Positions 1 through 6,476 of a DNA stretch of 14,759 nucleotides are shown here, one piece after another; position 1 is the first letter of the stretch; each line of letters opens with the position of its first letter. Under the pieces are notes generated by a model that was not told the origin of the DNA, made no database searches, and saw only the letters and a list, made by a program, of their open reading frames with translations. The translations under genes were made by a program, and so were the position numbers. The stretch is from QQUD01 sp039029915 (GTDB lineage Bacteria; Chloroflexota; Anaerolineae; Promineifilales; Promineifilaceae). The stretch spans positions 1 to 14,759 of the forward strand of contig JBCCFD010000169.1 of assembly GCA_039029915.1 (NCBI GenBank), written 5' to 3'.

Positions 1-143
1 CCTGTTTAGAATAAAACGACGGTAATAGCTTCGTTTCCTCGAGGTTCAGAAGGTTTTATTTATCAAGGTTTTCAAATTAGAAACTTCGGAACACTTAGCC
101 TATTTTTTATACTGAACAAAATATAACTTTTCGGACAATAAGA

Positions 144-167
144 AAATGTGCCACAAGTGACACATTT
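144..167 (-). terminator. Imperfect inverted repeat, probable terminator of the 206-2809 operon
   Basis: Arms AAATGTG (144-150) and CACATTT (161-167) pair perfectly. After one mismatch (151/160) the inner triplets CAC and GTG (152-154, 157-159) also pair. The repeat starts about 40 nt beyond the stop codon of the minus-strand hydrolase. Read on the minus strand, the stem runs into a T-rich stretch (TTTTCTTATT), which fits a weak intrinsic terminator. The half-sites resemble CRP half-sites, but the TGTG-to-CACA spacing is 10 nt rather than 8. Confidence 0.45.
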
Positions 168-205
168 CCAAAAATCATTGTGAACATCGTCTCAGGTAAT
201 GAAAA

Positions 206-1075
206 TTATTGGCTAATAAATTTAAAAATTAGATAGTGAAATAAGGATGGGTTCTCAAGGTGAATCCAATGACTCGCGTTTGGCACATCAACAATCTGAA
301 CATTTGGGGCGTATTTGGGGATGATCTTGAGCAACGGCCGTATAAAAGCGCGCTCATGCTCCCCCCACAGCAACAGCGTTTTCGTATGCACCTGGTTCTC
401 AGCGTTTGGCTTATGCCTTTCTGCATCAATCTGATCAAATTCCGAAATATTAGCGCGATACCAATTGAGGAACCCGGTTAAGGAGCCTGGGGTTTCCCAA
501 CAGTTTAGATACTTCGCCTTATCATGATCGCTGAAAATTCCCGCAGCCATCAACCTTTCAAAGCTAACCTGCCAGAGACGTTCACAACGATTCGCGAGGA
601 GAGTAGATTCGGCTGTATGTGCCTTCAATCGATACATATACGCTGAAGCATCCTTCTGTTCAGGCATCGTGGCAAGGGCAAAATGGAGTGCGGAAAGCGG
701 CGGCGCATTTGCCACAATAAGATGAGACACCCTATCGGGATATTGTTGCGCCACTTGCCACGCTTGGGCACCACCCCAATCGTGCCCCACTAGGACAAAG
801 CGCTCTACCTCTAGGTAATCGGCCAATTGAATCACATCTTGAGCAAGTTTATTGATATGGTAATCTGAAATTTTAGATGGTTTTGAAGATTGATTGACGC
901 CTCTGCCGTCTGGAGCAATCACCCACATCGTTTGACTTAGCTGTTCTAGTTGGGTACGCCAGACATACCAAAAGGCGGGGAAGCCGTGTAGGAAAATAAT
1001 GGGGTATCCCTGTCCTGCTTGGGCAAAGTGCAACGTAATATCTTTAAGTCTAGCAAAATCACTTTTTATTATCAT
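206..1075 (-). CDS. Alpha/beta hydrolase, epoxide-hydrolase-like
   Basis: A 289-residue cytoplasmic alpha/beta-fold hydrolase, a normal length for soluble epoxide hydrolases and related dehalogenases. Visible motifs are HGFP (30-33, oxyanion hole), the nucleophile elbow GHDWGG (97-102) with Asp99 as nucleophile, a lid segment ending NWYRA whose Tyr matches a lid tyrosine of epoxide hydrolases, and His269 in NASHWIH as the general base. An Asp nucleophile excludes a simple Ser esterase and points to opening of an epoxide or a C-halogen bond. The usual acid Asp after strand 7 appears as Glu (WGEHE, 237-241). It is the last gene of a three-gene operon, 28 bp after the SDR gene, with no strong Shine-Dalgarno sequence, so translation may be coupled. 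The substrate is unknown. Hydrolase fold is nearly certain; epoxide specificity is likely but unproven. Confidence 0.88.
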   Translation of the reverse strand: MIIKSDFARLKDITLHFAQAGQGYPIIFLHGFPAFWYVWRTQLEQLSQTMWVIAPDGRGVNQSSKPSKISDYHINKLAQDVIQLADYLEVERFVLVGHDWGGAQAWQVAQQYPDRVSHLIVANAPPLSALHFALATMPEQKDASAYMYRLKAHTAESTLLANRCERLWQVSFERLMAAGIFSDHDKAKYLNCWETPGSLTGFLNWYRANISEFDQIDAERHKPNAENQVHTKTLLLWGEHERAFIRPLLKIIPKYAPNVQIVDVPNASHWIHLENPSLFHYLIFKFISQ

Positions 1076-1103
1076 AAATAATCATTAAATGCCTGCTTCA
1101 GGC

Positions 1104-1892
1104 TTATCGTGCCAAAGCCCCGCCATCAACCGCCACGACGGCACCCGTCATAAAACTAGCATCCTCACTGCATAGATAAGCGACGGTCGCCGCAATTTCT
1201 GCCGGCTGGCCGTAGCGTCCCATAACCAAATTTGAAGACATCATTTTGCGAGCTGTCTCGGCATCAATATTGAGTCGAGCCGCTGCCGCGTCCTCGGCCT
1301 GCTTCATCATTGCCGTGTCAATAGGTGCCGGGCTGACTACATTGACACGAATGCCATATTGAATCAAATCTAAGGCGGCACATTTGGATAATCCGTTAAC
1401 GGCATGTTTCGAGGTGGTGTAGGCTGTAATTCTAGGATTGCCTCGCTCCCCCGAAATAGACGAGATATTAACGATAGAACCGCTATTCTGCGCCTTCATT
1501 GTAGGCGTCACGGCCTGCATTCCGAGGAAGGTGCCGGTCACATTGACAGCCATCACTTTCTCAAAATCTTTGAGCGTTACATCTTCGAACCCACCTAAAG
1601 CACCTGCAATACCCGCACAATTGACGAGAACATCAATACGACCGTATTCCACATCCGCCTTCTCGACAACTTGCCGCCAATCAGATTGACTCGACACATC
1701 CGCCTCAACAATTGATAAGTTACGGCCGTTCCCTTCAACGATCCTGCTTACCGCGTCAAAGTCTACCCCGTGTAAATCGACCGCCACAATATCAGCCCCT
1801 TCCTGCGAAAAACGCTCAGCAGTGGCTAGACCTATGCCTTGGGCCGACCCTGTAATCACAGCTACTTTATCTGTAAATCGCCTAACTTTCAT
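1104..1892 (-). CDS. SDR-family NAD(P)-dependent oxidoreductase
   Basis: A 262-residue classical short-chain dehydrogenase/reductase. The glycine-rich cofactor motif TGSAQGIG lies at 14-21, the NAG motif (here NCAG) at 91-94, and the catalytic tetrad reads Asn117, Ser145, Tyr158 and Lys162 (YTTSK). Asp39 at the end of strand 2 favours NAD over NADP. The C-terminus GAVVAVDGG is typical of the 3-oxoacyl-ACP reductase/alcohol dehydrogenase branch. The start is well supported: GGAGAG lies about 8 nt upstream, and the ATG overlaps the stop of the preceding VOC gene (TCAT at 1889-1892 on the plus strand, ATGA on the coding strand), so the two are translationally coupled. In this operon it probably oxidises or reduces a hydroxyl or keto group of the same compound handled by its neighbours. 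It could be annotated FabG-like, but the context argues for catabolism rather than fatty acid synthesis. Confidence 0.93.
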   Translation of the reverse strand: MKVRRFTDKVAVITGSAQGIGLATAERFSQEGADIVAVDLHGVDFDAVSRIVEGNGRNLSIVEADVSSQSDWRQVVEKADVEYGRIDVLVNCAGIAGALGGFEDVTLKDFEKVMAVNVTGTFLGMQAVTPTMKAQNSGSIVNISSISGERGNPRITAYTTSKHAVNGLSKCAALDLIQYGIRVNVVSPAPIDTAMMKQAEDAAAARLNIDAETARKMMSSNLVMGRYGQPAEIAATVAYLCSEDASFMTGAVVAVDGGALAR

Positions 1893-2809
1893 GATAATCT
1901 CTCCATTGACATCGGCGCATCAGCCTCTAAAAATTCGATTAACTCAAATAAGTTACCATCAGGATCACGGCCGTAAATCAACCACCGCTGGTTTGATTGC
2001 AGCGGCTCAGACAAGAATTCCACTCCAAGTGACTTTAAGCGAGCAACTTCCCCTAGCAAATCAACAACTTCAAAGCAGACATGACTGTAGCCCAGCTGTT
2101 CAGCTGATGGAGTTACAGTTGGTTCCGGTGAGGGTGGGTTTAAATATTGCCAAAACTCCAGCAGGATATTGCCTGCTGGAATCTGCAAAAACCGCAAATC
2201 TACATCGTCCAAATCTGCCACAACATCCAGTGCTGGAATACCTGTTACCCGACGTATTTCCCGAACCTCATCAAGCTGGAGCATGATCTTGCTATAAAAA
2301 TTCACTAATCGTTCAATGTCAGCTGATACAAAAGCAACATGCGCAATCCAAACTGGAAAGGGTTGAAGCGGTGTTGTCCATAGTTCTGTTTCAAACATCA
2401 AGCCAGCCACATCACGGCCGTAAACATACCGAATATCTGGCCGAGCCAAATGCACAGGGTCTTCACGACTGATCCTTATCATGCCCTCTTGCTTAAACTT
2501 TTCAAATGCCGAATCTGTTTCTGGCGATTGAAAACAAACGTGCGTAATGCCAATACCATTCACCGGTTTAATAGGCTGCTCGATGGGTTTAGGGGATTTG
2601 AACTGTAGCAGTTCCAAAAATGTCGTGCGGCCATTGATCAGCACCCCTTTACACATCACGTCATCTAAACCCAATAATTTATCGGCGACTTGACTGCCCT
2701 TAATTTCAAATTGGGCTTCCGGCCTCAAATCAACAGCATTTTTATAAAACGCAGCCGCCTCGCCCACATTTTGAACAGATGCCCCAATATGATGCACACC
2801 TTTAATCAT
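1889..2809 (-). CDS. Tandem-domain VOC (glyoxalase/extradiol dioxygenase-type) protein
   Basis: A 306-residue protein made of two complete VOC domains (about 1-145 and 150-295), each built of two beta-alpha-beta-beta-beta modules. Both domains keep a full candidate metal set: His7, Glu66, His90, Glu140 in the first and His157, Glu218, His243, Glu289 in the second. A 2-His-2-Glu set resembles glyoxalase I or methylmalonyl-CoA epimerase more than the 2-His-1-carboxylate of extradiol dioxygenases, so lyase, isomerase or dioxygenase chemistry are all possible. The motif YGRD followed by G recurs at 130-136 and 279-285, which supports an internal duplication. AAGGAGGAAG just before the ATG is a near-perfect ribosome binding site. 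It is the first gene of a VOC-SDR-hydrolase operon divergent from a LacI-type regulator. Family is certain; reaction and substrate cannot be read from the sequence. Confidence 0.88.
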   Translation of the reverse strand: MIKGVHHIGASVQNVGEAAAFYKNAVDLRPEAQFEIKGSQVADKLLGLDDVMCKGVLINGRTTFLELLQFKSPKPIEQPIKPVNGIGITHVCFQSPETDSAFEKFKQEGMIRISREDPVHLARPDIRYVYGRDVAGLMFETELWTTPLQPFPVWIAHVAFVSADIERLVNFYSKIMLQLDEVREIRRVTGIPALDVVADLDDVDLRFLQIPAGNILLEFWQYLNPPSPEPTVTPSAEQLGYSHVCFEVVDLLGEVARLKSLGVEFLSEPLQSNQRWLIYGRDPDGNLFELIEFLEADAPMSMERLS

Positions 2810-3041
2810 TCTTCCTCCTTGCTATTGATAAGCTGTTCAACAATGTCTATCTAAAATATTGTTACAATAGTTTTTAAACATTACCACGAAGGCTGAACCT
2901 TCAAAGTCTCGTTTGCGCAATTCACCTTCGACAGGCTCAGGCCACGCTTCCCTTTTGATATCCAAACCGTTTTTTGCATCTCTGATTAGGGATGGATATA
3001 CTCTCCGTTACCGATCACGTGACAAAACCCGAGGCCACGTT
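2810..3041. promoter_or_regulatory. Divergent control region between the VOC operon and the lacI-type gene
   Basis: This 232-bp gene-free stretch must carry both promoters and probably the regulator's operators. Visible symmetric sites are TATTGTTACAATA (2857-2869, perfect 6-bp arms), TGTTCAACA (2834-2842), TTGCGCAA (2913-2920) and TCACGTGA (3015-3022). TTGCGCAA has the central CpG common in LacI/GalR-family operators and is my first candidate. GAAGG/CCTTC (2888-2892, 2898-2902) can form a small hairpin. A possible plus-strand promoter is TTGATA (2825-2830), a 17-bp spacer, then TATCTA (2848-2853), which is only a fair match. Confidence 0.45.
2925..2941. repeat. Fragment resembling a widespread dispersed intergenic repeat (CCTTCGACAGGCTCAGG)
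   Basis: The 17-mer CCTTCGACAGGCTCAGG matches, from memory, a short repeat seen between genes in many environmental bacteria. Translations of it often create false N-terminal extensions of the type PSTGSG. Exactly that peptide appears in the upstream extension of the LacI-type reading frame, which supports the downstream start. Only one copy is present in this window, so repetitiveness is not shown here. Confidence 0.4.
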
Positions 3042-4049
3042 ATGAAACAGAAGGTAACTATTGCGGATGTCGCTAAAGCGGCAGGCGTATCCAAACAAAC
3101 TGTATCACGCGCTATCAATGATAAAGGTGAAATCAGCCCTGATACCAAAGAGCGAATTATGCTTATCATTGAGCAGCTGGGCTACCGGCCTAGTCGGTTG
3201 GCGCGGGCCATGAATACACAGCGATCTCAGATGGTGGGTTTAGTAGTTGGTGACATCACAAACCCATTTTTCCCAGAAGTGGCTCGTGGGGTACAAGATG
3301 CGGCGATGGATAGGGATTACAATGTCCTTGTTTGTAACACAGACGATAAACCTGCTTTAGCAACGGCCGTTACTGAGTCCCTCATTTCACAAGGTGTAGA
3401 CGGCATCATTACTTTTTGGAATCAATCTGATAAAAGTACGCTCTTGTCACTAGGTGATTCGTTTGGTCCAATTTTATCTATCAATACCATAGTTGAACAT
3501 CCACAAATCGACAATCTTCTCGTCGACAACGCCAGTGGTGCAACGCTTGCCGTTGACTATTTTGTCAACAATAATCACGAACATATCGGCATGTTAACCA
3601 ACAGCATCAACCAAACCACCCTCGTCCGTCGTGTGCAGGGGTTCCAGCAAGCCATTGCTGATCATAATCTCAACCCCAATTACATCGTTGAGCATCCCGC
3701 CACACTGGCTGGGGGGTATGAAGCAGCCAAAACACTTTTAAACAAATATCCCCAAATCAGTGCCATCTTTACTTACAATGATTTGATGGGGTTAGGGGCC
3801 ATTCGGGCTTGTTTAGATGCCGGCAGAAAAATTCCTGACGATATTTCAATCATTGGGTTTGATGATATTCAACTTTCAGCCATGTATACCCCTTCCCTGA
3901 GCACGATTCGGGTCGACAAATATGAGATGGGACGTCTAGCCTTTGAGCGTATATTTACTCGCATCGAGCAGCCTGACCACCATTATTCACCCCTGCATAT
4001 GGGCGTAGAATTAATCCTTAGAGAATCAACTAAATCAATTACGACATAA
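3042..4049 (+). CDS. LacI/GalR-family transcriptional regulator
   Basis: A 335-residue repressor-type regulator. The N-terminal helix-turn-helix spans about 6-26 (TIADVAKAAGVSKQTVSRAI), followed by the hinge helix (48-58, YRPSRLARAM) and a periplasmic-binding-protein-like effector domain beginning at VGLVVGDITNPFF. The hinge residue that inserts into the minor groove is usually Leu; here Met57 occupies that place. The frame is open from 2913, but the ATG at 3042 is chosen because the domain starts there, GAGG (3031-3034) lies 7 nt upstream, and the 43-residue extension is translated repeat-like DNA. Effectors of this family are mostly sugars or nucleosides. The gene is divergent from the VOC-SDR-hydrolase operon, which it most likely controls along with itself. 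It could also act on distant transport genes outside the window. Confidence 0.92.
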   Translation: MKQKVTIADVAKAAGVSKQTVSRAINDKGEISPDTKERIMLIIEQLGYRPSRLARAMNTQRSQMVGLVVGDITNPFFPEVARGVQDAAMDRDYNVLVCNTDDKPALATAVTESLISQGVDGIITFWNQSDKSTLLSLGDSFGPILSINTIVEHPQIDNLLVDNASGATLAVDYFVNNNHEHIGMLTNSINQTTLVRRVQGFQQAIADHNLNPNYIVEHPATLAGGYEAAKTLLNKYPQISAIFTYNDLMGLGAIRACLDAGRKIPDDISIIGFDDIQLSAMYTPSLSTIRVDKYEMGRLAFERIFTRIEQPDHHYSPLHMGVELILRESTKSITT

Positions 4050-4099
4050 ATCACAAAACAAAAATTTCAAACACATTTCTTCTATTTATCCAAAACCTT

Positions 4100-4108
4100 T
4101 GCTAGCAT
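4100..4108 (+). promoter_or_regulatory. Possible extended -10 promoter for the glutamate-synthase-like gene
   Basis: TGCTAGCAT is an extended -10 element (TGn followed by TAGCAT), about 22 nt before the ATG at 4131. There is no convincing -35 hexamer 17 bp upstream (TTCTAT), as is usual for extended -10 promoters. A strong ribosome binding site, AAGGAGG, follows at 4120-4126. This would let the gene be expressed independently of the preceding regulator gene. Confidence 0.35.
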
Positions 4109-4130
4109 TGGCTCGTCTGAAGGAGGCGCT

Positions 4131-5720
4131 ATGAGACGTGAATTTATTGGTTTTGTTATTCTTGTTCTCGTTATTGCAGTAATTGGCCTTGTTTTTCAAT
4201 CCTCAATCCTGTGGTTAATGGTCATTCTCATTCCGCTTGTAGGGTTAGGCTTTTATGATTTTTTCCAAGAAAAACATGCCGTTCGCCGCAACTTTCCCAT
4301 CATTGGTCATTTTCGCTACATTCTTGAGGGTATTCGCCCTGAAATCTATCAATACTTTATCGAGAGTGATACAGAAGGGGTGCCATTTGATCGCGATCAG
4401 CGCTCACTTGTCTATCAGCGGGCTAAAAATGTTCGTGATACGGTCCCATTTGGCACAAAAGAGGATGTTTATAAGGTAGGGTATGAATGGGTCAACCATT
4501 CCTTAGCACCTCACCATTTGGAATCGAGAGATTTGCGGGTAACGATTGGTGGGCCTGATTGCAAACGGCCGTATTCAGCCAGCATCTTCAACATTTCCGC
4601 CATGAGCTACGGCTCCCTCAGCGCCAACGCTGTTTTAGCCTTAAACAAAGGGGCAAAAATAGGCCGCTTTGCCCACAACACCGGTGAGGGAGGCATTAGT
4701 CCATACCATTTAGAGGGGGGCGGCGACCTGATTTGGCAAATTGGCACCGGCTACTTTGGCTGCCGTACGCTAGACGGCGACTTTAATCCCGATATGTTTG
4801 TAGAGAATGCTAGCCATGCGCAGATCAAAATGATCGAAGTCAAGCTGTCGCAAGGCGCAAAACCGGGTCACGGTGGCATCTTGCCAGCCACAAAAGTGAC
4901 ACCTAAAATCGCCAAAATTCGAGGGGTCCCCCTAGGAGTTGACGTCATCTCCCCACCCGGCCACACCTCATTTTCTACCCCCAAGGGGCTACTTCAGTTT
5001 ATTGCCCAGCTCAGGGAGCTAACGGACGGTAAACCTATCGGTTTCAAGCTATGCGTTGGTAAAAGGCGGGAATTTTTAGCTATTTGTAAAGCGATGGTGG
5101 AAACCGGAATCACGCCCGACTACATCGCCGTTGATGGAGGCGAAGGGGGCACGGGTGCAGCCCCGTTGGAGTTCTCCAATCATGTTGGCGCACCACTCAT
5201 GGAGGGGCTCATCTTTGTTCACAATGCCCTAACTGGATTTGGCGTTCGTGACAAAATCACCGTAATCGCTAGCGGTAAAGTCTCTTCTGGTTTTGATATG
5301 GTCAAGCGGCTTTCGTTAGGGGCAGATGTTTGCTACTCAGCCCGAGCCATGATGATGGCTCTCGGCTGTATCCAAGCCTTAAAGTGCAACTCAAACCACT
5401 GTCCGGTTGGCGTAGCCACACACAAACCCCACCTGATGGCGGGCTTAGTCCCGTCTGATAAGGCGCTCAGGGTTGCCAATTACCACAAAGAAACAATTGA
5501 AAGCGTAAGCGAAATTATTGGGGCGATGGGCTTAACCTCGCCAAGCGAGCTACGGCCGTGGCACATTATGCGCCGCACTTCACCAACAGAAATTCATCAC
5601 TATGGTGAAATTTATGAATATTTAGAAGAAGGATCTCTCTTACATGCGCGGCTGCCCGCTACATTCGAGCGGGCTTGCAATGCCGCCTCTGCAGACACAT
5701 TTGCACATCATATGACATAG
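4131..5720 (+). CDS. Membrane-anchored FMN-binding glutamate-synthase-domain protein
   Basis: A 529-residue protein of the glutamate synthase domain 2 (GltB2-like) family. Two hydrophobic helices at about 5-23 and 25-43 form an N-terminal membrane hairpin. The rest is an (alpha/beta)8 FMN barrel with motifs SAMSYGSLS, GEGG, QGAKPGHGG and GGEGGTGAAP. Cys413, Cys419 and Cys424 form C-x5-C-x4-C, the 3Fe-4S cysteine pattern of glutamate synthase, so both the FMN and the cluster site look intact. The N-terminal glutaminase domain and the C-terminal GXGXG domain of true GltB (about 1500 residues) are absent, so it cannot take ammonia from glutamine alone. It may be a redox enzyme using another partner or substrate. 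AAGGAGG precedes the start. The stop lies 7 bp before the methionine aminopeptidase start, suggesting co-transcription. Family is certain; reaction is unknown. Confidence 0.9.
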   Translation: MRREFIGFVILVLVIAVIGLVFQSSILWLMVILIPLVGLGFYDFFQEKHAVRRNFPIIGHFRYILEGIRPEIYQYFIESDTEGVPFDRDQRSLVYQRAKNVRDTVPFGTKEDVYKVGYEWVNHSLAPHHLESRDLRVTIGGPDCKRPYSASIFNISAMSYGSLSANAVLALNKGAKIGRFAHNTGEGGISPYHLEGGGDLIWQIGTGYFGCRTLDGDFNPDMFVENASHAQIKMIEVKLSQGAKPGHGGILPATKVTPKIAKIRGVPLGVDVISPPGHTSFSTPKGLLQFIAQLRELTDGKPIGFKLCVGKRREFLAICKAMVETGITPDYIAVDGGEGGTGAAPLEFSNHVGAPLMEGLIFVHNALTGFGVRDKITVIASGKVSSGFDMVKRLSLGADVCYSARAMMMALGCIQALKCNSNHCPVGVATHKPHLMAGLVPSDKALRVANYHKETIESVSEIIGAMGLTSPSELRPWHIMRRTSPTEIHHYGEIYEYLEEGSLLHARLPATFERACNAASADTFAHHMT

Positions 5721-5727
5721 GTGAAAA

Positions 5728-6471
5728 ATGACAGTTGAAAATGACAAAGAGTTAGAAGACTTAAAAAAAGTGGGCCGCGTTGTTGGCTTAACGCTTAAAG
5801 AGATGGAAAGAAAGCTCAAGCCAGGCATGACGACAGCTGAACTTGATTTCATCGGTCAAAAGATGCTGGCAAAGTTTGGAGCGCGGTCTGCACCTAATCT
5901 TACCTATGGCTTTCCTGGCGCCACCTGCATCAGCATTAATAATGAAGCTGCTCACGGCATACCGGGCAACCGGGCCATAAAAAAGGGGGACTTGGTAAAT
6001 ATTGATGTCTCAGCGGAGCTAGACGGTTTTTTTGCAGATGCAGCCACAACGATTATGGTGCCCCCCATCTCTGCACTGGCAAGAAAATTAATCAAATGCA
6101 CGCTACGCGCCCGAAAAAGGGCGATCCAAATCGCCCAAGCAGGAAAACCGCTCAATCTCATTGGCAAAACGATTGAATCGGAAGCGAAGCGATGTGGCTT
6201 TACAGTGATTCGGGATTTACCGGGGCACGGCGTTGGGCGCGCCCTGCATGAAGACCCTACCATTCCGGGATATTATGATGCGAAGCTGGTTAAACCGCTC
6301 AAGAAGGGGCAGGTCATTACGATTGAGCCATTTTTAGCTGACGGAGCGCATCACATTCAAGAAGCTGAGGATGGATTTACGCTTAAAACAACAAACGGCC
6401 GTTTATCCGCTCAGTTTGAACATACCATTGTTGTCACAATGGGCAAACCAATCATCATAACGGCCGTTTAA
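5728..6471 (+). CDS. map: Type I methionine aminopeptidase
   Basis: A 247-residue cytosolic metallopeptidase that removes the initiator methionine from nascent proteins. All five metal ligands are readable: Asp93 (NIDVSAELDG), Asp104 (FADAATT), His167 (PGHGVGRALHEDP), Glu200 (TIEPF) and Glu231 (FEHT). The substrate-binding His76 (AAHGIP) is also present. Length is typical of bacterial MetAP-I without an N-terminal extension. The ATG lies 7 bp after the preceding stop with a modest GGTGA ribosome binding site, so it is probably co-transcribed with the FMN enzyme. The usual neighbours of map (adenylate kinase, ribosomal proteins, infA) are absent, so this may be a second copy. It ends 5 bp from the convergent kinase gene, and its last codons (IITAV) contain one copy of the ACGGCCGT octamer. 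Confidence 0.95.
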   Translation: MTVENDKELEDLKKVGRVVGLTLKEMERKLKPGMTTAELDFIGQKMLAKFGARSAPNLTYGFPGATCISINNEAAHGIPGNRAIKKGDLVNIDVSAELDGFFADAATTIMVPPISALARKLIKCTLRARKRAIQIAQAGKPLNLIGKTIESEAKRCGFTVIRDLPGHGVGRALHEDPTIPGYYDAKLVKPLKKGQVITIEPFLADGAHHIQEAEDGFTLKTTNGRLSAQFEHTIVVTMGKPIIITAV

Positions 6472-6476
6472 AAAAT

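Noticed and set aside
144..167. Canonical CRP/FNR operator
   Set aside because: The TGTG-to-CACA gap is 10 nt, not 8, and the site lies after the operon with no gene start in view.
1..205. Partial gene at the left edge
   Set aside because: All frames examined contain early stops, and the longest minus-strand frame from an ATG is about 26 codons. Only AT-rich DNA and the inverted repeat are seen.
1822..2286. Plus-strand 154-codon frame
   Set aside because: It is antisense to the well-supported VOC and SDR genes, has no ribosome binding site and no recognisable domain.
6459..6476. Bidirectional terminator between map and the kinase gene
   Set aside because: AACGGCCGTT is one of the dispersed octamers, with no loop of usable size. 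A-tract and T-tract positions do not follow a stem on either strand.
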